Below, one piece after another: positions 1-11,342 of a stretch of 64,000 nucleotides of DNA (position 1 is its first letter; each line of letters begins with the position of its first letter). A program made the translations under genes and the position numbers. Under the pieces are notes generated by a model. It saw only the letters and a program-made list of their open reading frames with translations. It had not been told where the DNA came from and did no database searches. Source of the DNA: Boswellia sacra (Eukaryota; Streptophyta; Magnoliopsida; Sapindales; Burseraceae). Location: contig SNVD02008757.1 of assembly GCA_013180625.2 (NCBI GenBank), positions 124,001-188,000 on the forward strand, written 5' to 3'.

Positions 1-604
1 CCTTGGTAGTCATATTTTTTCTACTTGTGATTGATGACAACGAGAGGGGTTCATGAGCTGAAAATTCTTTCACCAGTAAATTTCATTTATAGCATGTTGG
101 TACTATTTTTCTGTGTTTATTGAGTGATATAAATCTTTGATGTAAAGTATATACATGAGATTTGTTCTTAGATTTACATGATTCAGATTTGGAAAAGGTT
201 GATATTAGTAGTCTGATAAACTGCAATCTATGGATGAAGGTAGATTTTGAGATAGTTTCATAGTGGAGTGGACATTTGGGCTTCCAAGCTTCTATTGGAT
301 ATGGAAACAGGCATTACGGTCAAACTGTGTCAGAGAAAGAATGTGTTTCTGGGGTTTTCACTGCATAATACAAATCTAGCTCAAATGATATTGGTTCACA
401 AGTAGAATTTCTTAGTTTCTTAAGTGCTTTGTTGCCTTACTTTAAATGTTCTACCATATACAACATTTGAGGTGAAAGAGTATGGGAAAGTATTTTAGCG
501 GTTGCTAGTAGTGAGTACAAGTGATCTTGTCTTCATGTACTTGCCACTAATTTGGCTCATGGGACACACAAGTAGCTTTGATATGTAGTCTCAGTGAAAA
601 GTAT
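1..604. other. Upstream region of the lipid phosphatase gene, no coding signal
   Basis: No ORF or splice-consistent exon is recognisable here. Because a 3' splice site lies just before the start codon of the phosphatase at 1695, the 5' untranslated exon of that gene should lie somewhere in the first 1.6 kb, but I cannot place it. Confidence 0.4.
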
Positions 605-971
605 TGATAGGGAACCCGTAACAAGAACAAATCAAAATCAAACACATATTCAACAATCACTTACACTCACACACAATCAATCAAAAATCTGTCTGAATAC
701 TCTTTAATGTATCAAATAATCAATGTCTAACAAAATAATAATGAAACCCTATATTTATACTAATCAAGACATATTGGAATTTGAGTCAAATTAGTAAAGT
801 CAAAATCCCTAAACTATCAATTTGGGTTTAAATCAAATTAAGAAAAGTCAAGATCCCTAATTGAGTTAACATCCCTAAATCATGAAATTCCTAATTCAAT
901 TAAAATTTAAATAACTAAATTATTGAAAAGACTTAATTATCCCTAACGTAAAAATAAATCATGCTGCACCA
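605..971 (-). mobile_element. Probable solo LTR of a copia-like element
   Basis: The segment begins TGATAGGG and ends TGCACCA, so it has the TG...CA ends of an LTR. It is flanked by AGTAT on the left and AGTGT on the right, a 4-of-5 match for a target duplication. On the minus strand it holds a TATA-like stretch (TATAAATATAGGG) followed by a leader of about 150 bases ending GGGTTCCCTATCA, which is an LTR-like promoter layout. No second copy or internal region is seen in the window, so a solo LTR is an inference. Confidence 0.4.
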
Positions 972-1404
972 AGTGTAGGCTTAATGATGCATCACTTTCT
1001 GTATAGGGTGTTTCCCTCTGGTGAATGCTTTGCTTGTTCATGCCTTCTACATGTTTGTTTTCATATTATCATCTTTTGTTGTTTCAGTAGAATCTTTAAT
1101 CCTTGTTTTATATTATTATAAATCACTATATGAAAAGATGCATCTGCCGTAACCTCAACAGGTGTGTTGAGTGGACCATTAACTTCCGAGGTTGAAAACC
1201 CTTAGGCCTTTTAGTTGTGTTGTAGATTCTTTAGTAGTCTTCGGTTAAAAAATCAATACACCGATTGGGGATTTCAAGGTTAATAGGGAAATATGCACAC
1301 ACACTGTATCTACCATTTTATGGGATCTTATGACATATTACGAAATGCATGGTCTCAGTTCGCTGCTTTTATGTTTCTGCAAGGTACTACTTTATATATA
1401 TGGG

Positions 1405-1568
1405 GAGTAACACTACTCTCTCCAAAAATTTATCTCAAATCTCATCCCAAATGATGTGTTTAGTAATGTAGCATTACCATATTATTGACTTAGCATTTCC
1501 ATCATTCATATAATAAATACCCCATCACTTGGAATGAGATTGGAGGTAATTTTTTGGAAAGAGTAATA
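1405..1568. mobile_element. Foldback MITE in the 5' UTR intron of the phosphatase gene
   Basis: The two ends are long imperfect inverted repeats of about 50 bases: the left arm starts GAGTAACACTACTCTCTCC and the right arm, read on the other strand, starts ATATTACTCTTTCC and continues with the same CCAAAAA, TCTCAT and GTGATG blocks. It has no coding capacity. It lies between the upstream region and the 3' splice site at 1682, so it is probably intronic. Confidence 0.6.
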
Positions 1569-1694
1569 TGTATATACATATGTATCTTTTACTGATTCTC
1601 TTAGCTTTGTAAATAATTTTGCTTGTTAATCATGGTTGAATCTCCTGTATAATGTTAACCTGACACTTTTGTTCTTTTCACAGATTAGTGAAAA

Positions 1695-4169
1695 ATGCCA
1701 GAAATTGTACTGGGTTCTCATACTGTAAGATCCCATGGGCTTAAAGTTGTCAGGTTTCATATGCATGACTGGCTGATTCTCATACTTCTTGGAATAATAG
1801 AGATCATTTTGAATGTTATTGAACCATTTCACCGTTTTGTTGGAGAGGATATGATGACGGATTTGAAATACCCCTTGAAAGATAATACTATTCCCTTTTG
1901 GGCTGTTCCTGTATGTTTTCTCTCTGAAAGATAATGTGGATAAATATTTCTTCATCTGAAAATTTCATGACTTTCACTTTCATGACAACACTAAAAGATC
2001 TTAAAATCGTTTATTTCCTGTAACAGTTGATTGGAATATTGCTCCCCTTTATTGTCATGCATGCCTATTATTTCATCAGAAAAGATGTCTATGATCTGCA
2101 CCACGCCATATTAGGTAGGTAGAATTTCTTCTTTTGGTACTTTTTAAGTCTGGCACTTCTGTTTTCATGTATCTATGGTTAGTTACTAATGTAATTGTGA
2201 TGCTATTCAGGCCTTCTATATTCTGTGCTTATAACTGGTGTTATAACTGATGCGATTAAAGATGGTGTCGGTCGACCTCGCCCAGACTTCTTTTGGCGCT
2301 GTTTCCCCGATGGCAAAGGGGTGAGTGCCTACTACTCTTCATTTCCCTGGTTTTTGTTTTAGATTGCTTATTTTAATCTGTAGAAGTCTGGTTTATTTAT
2401 TTATTTATTTTTATTTTTTATAAATTTTATCTGCACTAGTTTTAACTTACTTAACTTATAACTGGTATATGTCACGTCCAGGTGTTTGATCCTATAACAA
2501 AGAATGTTATGTGTACTGGAGATAAGCATGTGATTAGGGAAGGACACAAAAGTTTCCCAAGTGGACATACTTCGTGTAAGCAGTCCAATTACTTTGTGAG
2601 GTGGACTATGTTGCTTGTTTTGTGTTCTTTTCATTTTCCAATGCAGTTTATGTTTCTGGAGGCACTGTCGACTATATAAATCAGTCACCTCTTCTGATGA
2701 GTTATATCATTTATCTGCAATCTGTATTTGAGATCGTCTCTTATCTTGATATTGCGGGGTAATATGTATTTCAGACGCCATAACACATTAATTAGTGATT
2801 GCATGGAATATTGAAATATCCCTACAAAGTTTTAGCAAATCCATTTTTCTGATTCATTCTTAGTTCACCTTCATTTTCTAATGCTCATGCACTGAGATTG
2901 GTGAAGAAGATATCAAAGTTGCAACAGAAGTACATTTCTTATTCTTATTGTTTTGGACATTACCGTTTGTTTGAAGATTTTATAATTTGTACGTAGACAT
3001 GTGCATTGAGTTTTCTGCAAGGAATTTGCTTACCTTTTATTGTTTATTCATTTGCTGTTATTAATCTTCAGTTCATTGTACAGTGAAAGTAATAGCTAAG
3101 TAGGAATTCTGATTGTAAATATGCAGGGGCATTTGCTGGCCTTGGTTTTCTAGCATTGTACCTGTCAGGGAAAATCAGGGCATTTGATCGGAAGGGTCAT
3201 ATTGCAAAACTCTGCATTGTTTTTCTACCTTTACTTGTTGCTGCTCTGGTAGCAGTTTCAAGAGTTGATGACTATTGGCATCATTGGCAAGATGTCTATG
3301 GTGGAGCAATTATAGGTTAGTATATTGTCTACTTAATTTCTCAGTTATCGATTTTTTTTTCTTTTGGTTTTATTTTCTCTCTCTGTCATGGTCATCATTA
3401 GGAGTAGAACCCAAGACCCTGTATGACCCAGTTGGATATGCATTGCCTATTTATCACGATGAATTATTTGCATTTTCTTCTGCTACCTTCTTATACAGGG
3501 ATAACGGTTGCTACATTTTGTTACTTGCAATTCTTTCCGCCCCCCTATGATGTGGATGGTATGTGAACCTCTTTCTTTGTTGCTTTTTATTTGCTGCATA
3601 TTTCTGCATCATTCTATATTACTTTTTGTCTACCCTGGCCCTTTATAAACGCATGCTGAATACAAATATAGGTGGATTGCAAGTAAAACTGGCTGTTGGC
3701 TTCTGATACTTAGCCTTCTATGTCTTACAAGCTTCTGGATCAGGAATTTATAAATTACAAAATTCATAGCTGGTCTATCAATGTTTTTGGGTTTAGTTTT
3801 ATTGATGTTTGCTCAGGAAAGAAAATATTTTGGAGGCTTTTAACTTTTTATATTCCTTTGAGAAAACATTATTCTGTCTTTAGCAGCAGCATATAATTTA
3901 TTCCTCTTTCACTTTGCTCAAGCGGCATATGAACCTAATACCCAAGCTACTTTATTGGACACGCAGGTTGGGGGCCTCATGCATATTTCCAGATGTTGGC
4001 AGAATCTCGAAACGGTGTTCAGTCTAACAATGCTAACTGTTTTAATGTACAGCCATCTGAGCTTCAGAGTGTCTATGTTGATTCTCAACATCACAGGGAA
4101 CTGTCCAGAGCCAGTACTCATGACAGTATGGCCATTCTGGATGGAACCGAAATAGAAAGGAGACGGTGA
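1695..4169 (+). CDS. LPP2-like: Lipid phosphate phosphatase (phosphatidate phosphatase, PAP2 family)
   Basis: Plant LPP enzymes are multi-pass membrane proteins that dephosphorylate phosphatidic acid and related lipid phosphates. Coding exons: 1695-1910, 2027-2114, 2211-2320, 2482-2575, 3127-3315, 3499-3558 and 3967-4169. All introns are GT...AG, phases close, and the product is 319 residues, the usual size. The three PAP2 signature motifs are intact: KDGVGRPRP (118-126), PSGH (164-167) and [12 protein letters not shown] (214-225), with catalytic histidines 167 and 221. Hydrophobic segments match the six-helix family pattern. The start is chosen because the N-terminus [15 protein letters not shown] matches the family start; a CAG acceptor at 1680-1682 twelve bases upstream implies an intron in the 5' UTR. 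The C-terminal tail ends in a basic ERRR and is hydrophilic. Family assignment is firm; the paralogue (LPP1, LPP2 or LPP3) is inferred from similarity to Arabidopsis LPP2. Confidence 0.93.
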
Positions 4170-5844
4170 CTTTAGTCTTAGCTGTGCACTGTAAAGAATA
4201 GACACGAAATACTAGGTGTGATGTTGATATGATACGTTCATTTATATGGGGAGATGTTTGATCTGAATTTTATGCAGATTGTTGTCACATTTGTAGATTT
4301 TCTTTTTGTAGATTGTACAGCTGTTTACGCGTGTTTTTGATTTGCTCAGATGTTGCTGTAACTTGGCTGAAGAGTATTTGTCATTTACAGTTTCATGTTG
4401 GCATATAAATAGGCGTGTTCTTATTGAAAAAAAGGTAGAATACAAGCGGTTGAAACTTTGGTGTTGGTCAATAGTCAAGACTCATCTTATTTTCAGTTCG
4501 GATAGCTAAGATAGTTTTTATTCAAAATAAACATTGCTTATTGTATAATTAGTAGAAATATTATGAAGGTTGAAAATGTAAATAACACAAATATGTGGGG
4601 AATAAACTAAAGCTAAACACCGAATATTATTAAGCTTTTCAAAGCTTCAAACCCGGATGGATTACAAAAGCTCAAGCATGTTTTTATATACTCTTCATTG
4701 CCACCCACTTAGCTTATAGAAAATCCTGCCCTCCGCATGTCAATGTGGGCCATGTGGCATCAAAAGCTCTGATGCATCGAGTTGCTTTTGCATTTAGCTT
4801 TAGTAGAAGTGGCGTTAAGAGTAGAAGTGGGATAGCTAGAGTATCTGGCATATTGGAGTTGAGTAGATTCGGCAAGTCTGACGCAATACATTCGAACTGC
4901 ATCTCACATGACTCTTTAACTCTCTTCATGATATCAACTCTTCTTTACAACTCTATTTCTATGCGTATATTGAGTTAATTTCTCAAGAGCAGTGTATGAG
5001 TATTCTTCGAGTTGAGCTCCACTTGACGTTACCCTTCCTTCTATGTGTATCACAACATTGTTCAATTTTTTTTTTTAATAAATACCATCTTTATTGTTCC
5101 TGCAATCATTAATATTGCTTGAAATAGTAAGGATTTCGTTTTGTAAAGAAATTTGATGGTTCAAATTATGACTAATACTAGATTACAATGAGTTTTGATT
5201 TTTGACAAACTATTTGAATTGAAACCTGAAACATCCTTAAATTGCACTATTGCCAATTTGTTGGCAAAGTTTTTAGGAAGACTTATTTGACTGGTTCCGT
5301 AATGATGGGCATGGAGAACTACAATAAGCCCGCCTCCATCGCCATTAGGAAGAAAGAGTAAACCTGTGGAAGGAACGAAATGCTTGGATTTTATGCTTCT
5401 ATAAAACATACAAACATAAAACAAGAGTTGATAAACAAACAAACATATCATTGTTTTTAAAGTCCCCCTCTCACATCTCAAGCGTTGAATGTCCTTTTAA
5501 AATCTAGTGCTTGGATTTATCTCGTATTGGAATTATCTATAGTCTTAACTTAGCAACCTGTGGTCATACGAGTGGCAAGCGTAGATAAACAAATATTAAA
5601 TACTCAGTCGTTCAAGCTTATTAATTTAGCACCAATTACTCAAATAAAGCATGCAATCTAATTTCTTTCACGAAAGCATTGTACAAATTTTTTTATTCTG
5701 AAACTCTCACTTTTCTCCTTTTCTCCACACATTTTAGACTATAACGTATACAGGTTTCGAACGTCCACATCGTTTAATCTGCATTTTACTTCTTAATGAC
5801 ACTAATTAGAATAATTTATAATAATAAAAAAATAATAATATCAC
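4170..5844. other. 3' flank and intergenic region, no gene seen
   Basis: The first few hundred bases are the 3' UTR and flank of the phosphatase gene. Two minus-strand frames (4714-4929 and 5161-5481) are open but show no domain, splice context or composition suggesting a gene. The rest is AT-rich and unassigned. Confidence 0.4.
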
Positions 5845-6008
5845 TATATTCGAATACTGACTATTGACCATTTCAGTTGCCCAATGTAAAGCCATTAAAT
5901 AATCAAGTCCCAAACACATATAAAACAAGGCGCAGAATGTAGAATTCAATGAGATTTTTCCTTTTTTTTTAATGCATAAAAAAGTTCCAAACAAATAGAA
6001 TAATACTT
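5845..6008 (+). repeat. Tandem duplicate copy A of a promoter-like segment, left part
   Basis: This stretch matches 17640-17830 in order, sharing blocks such as TTTCAGTTG, ACATATAAAACAA and GCAGAATGT. Copy A resumes at about 15886 after an insertion of nearly 10 kb. Copy B has no such insertion and so serves as the empty site. See the right part and copy B. Confidence 0.7.
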
Positions 6009-6640
6009 AAGGCTGATTATTTTTTAGTTTGAAGTCTTAATTTAACTTATTCTTAGACTTCAGATACTTTCATAATATTTGTTTTTTTTTTTTTTTGACT
6101 TAAGACTTAGGGGATGATTTTTTTTTTGTCTAAAATCTGAATACATCTGAATTAAACTGAAATCTGAATGATATGTTTGTTTTTTTATTTTACATATATA
6201 TCCCTATTTATATATATTATTTTCACTTGTGATTTTATTTTACATAGTAAAATTATTTACATATCAAAATTTATTATGAATTTAATTTATTTAAATGTGT
6301 ATAATTGGAAAAGAATTTTTTTAAAGAATTTGATATATAAATAAGCTAAATGAACATAAAATAATTTTAAAAATATATAGAGAATCATAATATAAAATTA
6401 GAAATAAATAATAATATTCCAAAATTAAAATATTAAGATATTACAAATTGGTCATAAATGAATTTTTATAGGGGTATTTAAGAGAATTAAAGGTATAATA
6501 AATGATTCAAATATTTGCATTCAGATAAAAATATCTTAGATTAAGCCTTAAGATAAAAAAAAAAACATCATCAAAAGATTTGAAGTTTGGGGATAAATTA
6601 AATTTAGACTTCAGACCAAAAAATAATCAATCCTTTACTC
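6009..6640 (+). mobile_element. MITE, apparently one element nested in another
   Basis: The outer ends are inverted repeats: AGGCTGATTATTTTTTAGT on the left, and AGGATTGATTATTTTTTGG read from the right end on the other strand. TTA flanks both sides, a possible 3-bp target duplication of PIF/Harbinger type. A second set of ends, GGGGATGATTTTTTTTTTG near 6111 and its imperfect complement near 6571, suggests an inner element of about 460 bases. The inner part is rich in CTGAAT words and is homologous to copies at 15445-15885 (reverse), 33340-33965 and probably 20405-21075. There is no coding capacity. Confidence 0.6.
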
Positions 6641-6739
6641 TAAGACATTTTTGTCTGAATGAAAAAAGCTAAGATTTTTAGCTTTTATCTAAATACAAAT
6701 GTCTGAATCGTTTATTACTCCTCTAATTCTCTTAAATAC
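6641..6739 (-). mobile_element. MITE copy 2, 3' piece cut off by the copia insertion
   Basis: Read on the minus strand, this piece aligns with the 3' third of the inner MITE at 6009-6640 (shared TATTTAAGAGAATTA, then an ATTCAGA-type block). It continues directly from the piece at 15445-15885 if the copia element is removed. Confidence 0.6.
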
Positions 6740-7607
6740 TGAGAGTTTTTGAAGTATGCAGTTATAAGAAATAAAACAATAAACTGTAAAGTAAATCGGC
6801 ACAGGAGGATTTTACGTGGTTCGGTTATAAAACCTACATCCACGGACAGCTATAGAGTTGTAATTCACTAAGTTCTTGTTTGTACAATCTTTAGGACCTT
6901 TTACAGTGCTTACTTACTGTCACACACTAACATAATCTTTGTAAAACAAAATCCCACCAAGATCTTAAACTCTAGTGACATTGCTCACTCTCTGTCCTAG
7001 ATAACTTAACAATATATTGTTAAGTTATACATAACAAACGACGTCTGACATTGAATTACATAAACACTTAACCCGCAAGTTATCCCAAGTGTCTACTAAC
7101 TCACACAGACTAATCAACAACTCATGTACAATTTTTACCTCTCATACATGTATCAAAGACTCAAAGAATCAAATCAAAGAAGCATTTCTTTTTGCATTGA
7201 AGCTCTTTTCTTAATTGTTGGAATGTCGAAACCTAAACTCACACAACACACCACATAATCAGCATACTCCGTTATGTAAAAATAACTTTGTATATATAGT
7301 GGTATGCCTGGACGAAATCTCCTAGAAATCCTGTAAAAATCTAAATCAAAATTACATTAGGATTAGGAGAAATAAAATAGGAAGAAATATAATTAAACTC
7401 CTAAAGGAATTAGGACACAAATAAATATTCTCCTATTCTAATTAGGATACGGGATATTTTGTCCTAATCTAAAGAGATATTTATTATAAATCAAATAATT
7501 CCTAAAATATACTTCTAGAAATAGTAAAATAGGAATCAAAATAATAAGTTGGACAAAATTCATCATGTGCATGGCACATGCATATGTAGTAGATGTTGAC
7601 ACCAACA
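6740..7607 (-). repeat. 3' LTR of the copia element
   Basis: It runs TGAGAG...CCAACA in plus-strand order, 868 bases. It is homologous to 14657-15444 but keeps a segment of about 80 bases around 6975-7085 that the other copy has lost. Confidence 0.88.
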
Positions 7608-7622
7608 ATCTCCCCCTTTTTA
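7608..7622 (-). other. Polypurine tract of the copia element
   Basis: On the minus strand the sequence next to the 3' LTR reads AAAAAGGGGGAGAT, the plus-strand priming site expected at this place. Confidence 0.8.
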
Positions 7623-8144
7623 ACAACTTGTGATGAAAACACTAAACTATTTTTGATCAAAGAAAATCACACATGATAAGTCAATCATAACAATAAGCTA
7701 TCATGAAATAGCAAACAGAAAATATCATGTGTAAATAAATAACCAGTGGGCTGTTACAATTCTCATAAAAGAACACTGTCTGAATATGTATATCCTGCAA
7801 ACAAAATGAAGTTTGACAAACTTGTCAAACAACAATGCAATCAGATCAACAATGTAATCAGATCATGATCAGAGTAAAAACATTTGAACAAAACATTCAT
7901 CAAATCAAGATAACACAAACACACAAACACAGTAAAAACACAAAATGTCAATATAGTTCGAATGCACACACAAAGCAAGCATAAGAAGTTCAAGTTCTTT
8001 CTCCCCCTACTCTTTACTTACATCCCTTAAGAGATACAAAAAAACAGAGTTAGTAACAAGGATATAAAAACAAAAAGCAAATTCAGAGGGATATCAAAAC
8101 AATATCAGATAAAAAACAGACGCCTTTATCTCTCCCCCTTGATT
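7623..8144. other. Non-coding 3' internal part of the copia element
   Basis: AT-rich sequence between the extra ORF and the polypurine tract. No frame of interest is seen. Confidence 0.6.
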
Positions 8145-8873
8145 TCAGCACAAGTGCCAAAAGCACTTATCCTCCCGAACTTGATTTTGATGAGAAGAGG
8201 GAAGCCAATTGAACTGTGCAATCTTATGCATCACTCTATACTTCTTCCTAAGATATTCCTGGTCTATGCCATCCCTTGGATTCCACTCAATGTCTGTTCT
8301 ACCTATCAATTCTTTAATCACTACAGCCATATCAAAATTCTTATCTAAAGAATGCAAACTACCTATTGAAATATCTAAGAATGTGTTTATGATATTCGGA
8401 GAGAATTTCACAAACTTTCCTCTGCAATAGACCTTATGATAATGAAAGCTTTTTGGATCATCAATGGCGGTAGAGATATTTGCATAGAATTCTTGAATTA
8501 AAGACTTCACATGGGGTAGGAAATTTGTTACCGTACGAGTCCAGTATATAGATTCAAGCAACTCACTCAGGCTATAGGTGTTGAAATCTGCCAGTTTCAC
8601 TGGCCTTTCCATCTGTAGTTTCCTCTTTGAGGTGTATTTCACAAACTTCTGTTTGATGGCTTCCGTAAGGAACTTGTTAAACTTTGGTTTAACTTTGTCT
8701 TTCATCTTTTTCACTGGAACTTGCTCATCCTCACTCATGGCGAGATCAACAGCGACCTTTGCATGTGCTTGTTGCATTGGAAATGACAGTACACTGTTGC
8801 TCCTGTTGTAACTGGAGTCGCTGTGAGAAGATGAAGAACTGGTGGATTATAAGGATTCTGTGTTCGTTGCCAT
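8145..8873 (-). pseudogene. Extra ORF of the copia element, plant transposon-protein-like, one internal stop
   Basis: The same-sense frame lies between RNase H and the 3' LTR. From the ATG at 8871-8873 it reads MATNTESL, then a TAA at 8847-8849, then stays open to 8145 with a Ser-rich linker and about 210 further residues. The body is lysine-rich at first and then has a helical region with VKSLIQEFYANI and a VYCRGKFVKFSP block. That pattern resembles the uncharacterised 'putative plant transposon protein' domain often found in plant repeats; this is from memory and unverified. Its place matches the env-like or accessory ORF slot of SIRE-type elements, but no signal peptide or membrane segment is seen. 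Function unknown. Confidence 0.6.
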
Positions 8874-9706
8874 TGTTAGGGTTTGTAATCTGCACAAAGT
8901 TCTCAGAACAAGAAGAGAAACAAGACGAGGGACAATAGAGAAACTGTTGAATGGGTATGGAATGAACAGGAGAAGCCCTATGCAATTTCGTAATATACTA
9001 TGCTGATTTAAAAATTTTGTTTTTAACAAAAAATTAATGTTAATTTCCTTTCCAAAAACCATTTCATAACTGACATTAATGAATAAAAATTCAAAATTTG
9101 ATTCCCATTAAAATAAGGAATTCTAATAGAATTAGGATCCCTGCTACTTAACCTTCTCCCCCTCAATTCAATAATGCTGACATGACATTTTTGACATATG
9201 GACACACAAAAAAATTAAATTTCGGATAAGCACAAAAAGCATCGTATGTTATAAAAAACGTAACAGAAAACAGTTAACAATAACATAAACAACAATATCT
9301 GGACATCATATGAATCATTCTAAGAAAGCATATTTTAAAGCTGTTTTATTGACTTTTAATTATTTTATCACTTAGTCCAATTGAGTGATTAACTTGAGCA
9401 TGCTTCTTACACACACAAAAGTTAATCTCAATGTGAATTTTATAAATAAATACAGTAGCATTCACACATGCATAAAGGTAGCCCTTTTCCATTTGAGTGG
9501 GTGACCTCACCATATTTCCTAGATACAATGAAGTTACTCTCAATGGATGGCTTTCACACATCATATACTGGTAGCCCTCTCTGTATTTTTCATTTTTAAA
9601 CCAGTATTTTATCATTCACATAATTTTTATATCACAGCTCACACATGCTTAATTAGAAGAAAACTTATGATACTACAGATACAAAAAACATAACAGTAAG
9701 TAGTGT
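8874..9706. other. Spacer between RNase H and the extra ORF of the copia element
   Basis: Internal copia sequence without a supported frame. Short minus-strand frames here lack recognisable domains. Confidence 0.5.
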
Positions 9707-10299
9707 TTATTCATAAAACTGACAGATGCCTAAGGTTTTTCTTAGATTTTTAAATCTTGTTGTATCCAATGCCTTAGTGAACAAGTCAGCTAATTGTCTA
9801 TCAGTGAAGATGTGTTCAATGTGTATCACCTTATACTCTACTAGTTCCCTTATAACATGGTACCTTATGTCAATGTCTTTTGTTCTAGAATGCTGAACAG
9901 GATTTTTGGAAATATTTATAGCACTAGTATTATCATAAAACACAGTTATGGACTTTTGTTCAATACCATAGTCACTCAACATTTGCTTCATCCACAATAG
10001 TTGTGTGCAACAACTCCCTGCTGCTATGTATTTGGCTTCAGCAGTTGACAAAGAAATAGAATAATGCTTTTTGCTATGACATGAAACTAAGTTAGTACCA
10101 AGATAAAAACATCCTCCTGAGGTATTTTTCTGTCATCTGCATTTCCTGCCCAGTCGGCATCACTAAACCCTGCAAGATAATCATTTGTATCTTTAGAAAA
10201 CCATATTCCATAATCATATGTTCCATGAACATACCTAATGATTCTCTTAGTTGCTGCCAGATGTGATTCTTTGGGATTTACTTGAAATCTTGCACACAA
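9707..10299 (-). pseudogene. Copia RNase H region, frameshifted
   Basis: Two frames together cover the RNase H domain. The upstream frame (10299-10087) contains the YVHGTYDYGIWF and DADWAGN blocks; the downstream one (10051-9707) contains STAEAKYIAAG, ADLFTKAL and the conserved HSRTKDIDIRYH region. They are in different frames, so a frameshift lies near 10090. It is the C-terminal part of the pol polyprotein and is not functional as read. Confidence 0.85.
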
Positions 10300-10557
10300 T
10301 CCTACACTAAAATAGAAGTCTGGTCTGCTTGTTGTGAGGTATAGCAGGCTGCCAATAATGCTTCAATACAAACTTGCATCAATATCTTTTCCTGCATTGT
10401 CTTTTGAAAGTTTAAGGTTAGTACTGATAGGAGTTTTCATTGGTTTTGATTTCTCAAGCCCAGATTTCTTTACAAGATTTTTTGCATATTTTGATTGAGA
10501 TATGAATATCCCATCATTCATTTGCTTAACCTGTAATCCAAGAAAGAAATTTAATTC

Positions 10558-11199
10558 TCATACCATGCTCATCTCAAACTCTTCCTGTATCAACTTAACA
10601 AACTCATTAGTTTTGCTTTTGTTAGTTGATCCGAATACAATGTCATCCACATATATTTGTGCAACAATAAAATAGTTAGATGCATGTTTGATAAACAAGG
10701 TCTTATCATTGCTGCCTTTTTTATAACCTCTGGTGATCAAAAAGTTTGTCAACCTTTGATACCAAGCTCTAGGAGCTTGTTTCAAACCATATAAAGCTTT
10801 GTGCAATTTGTACACAAAATCAGGATGTTTAGGATCTTCAAAACCTTTAGGTTGTTCAACAAAAACGTCTTCATTGAGATAGCCATTTAAAAATATTGTT
10901 TTAACATCCATTTGGTACAACTTAAAATCAAGCAAATAAGCAATTGCAAGTAGTAATATGATTGACTCAAGTCTAGCTACTAGTGCAAAGGTCTCATCAA
11001 AATCTATCCCTTCTACTTGTGTGTAACCTTGTGCAACTAACCTAGCCTTATTTCTTACTACTTGTCCACTTTCATCAGTTTTATTTTTGAATATCCATTT
11101 AGTTCCAATGACATTTGCATTTTCTGGCCTAGGAACTAATTCCCATACTTTATTTCTTTTAAACTGATTAAGTTCATCTTGCATGGCTTGAATCCACAC
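10558..11199 (-). pseudogene. Copia reverse transcriptase fragment
   Basis: The 213-residue frame contains the copia RT start region ([16 protein letters not shown]), the [11 protein letters not shown] block, a variant of the AFLNG motif (IFLNGYL), [12 protein letters not shown] and the catalytic YVDDIVFGS. It ends early at 10558, before the rest of the RT connection domain. It is in a different frame from the upstream integrase, so a frameshift lies between 11343 and 11199. Confidence 0.9.
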
Positions 11200-11342
11200 A
11201 TCTTCTTTTAAGGCCTCTTTTATAATTTTTGGTTCAACTAAAGAAACATAACATACAAATCTTGATTTCTTATCTTGCTTCGAGTCTTCATCATGCCATC
11301 TGGTGTTCCAATAATAGAACCTGTTGGATGTGCCTTCTGAAT

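Noticed and set aside
1626..1955. 109-codon minus-strand frame
   Set aside because: It is the antisense shadow of exon 1 of the phosphatase gene.
4714..4929. 71-codon minus-strand frame with a Leu-rich middle
   Set aside because: The length is within chance and no family is recognised.
5161..5481. 106-codon minus-strand frame
   Set aside because: No domain, no splice or promoter context, and low-complexity composition. It could be an old pseudogene piece, but nothing supports it.
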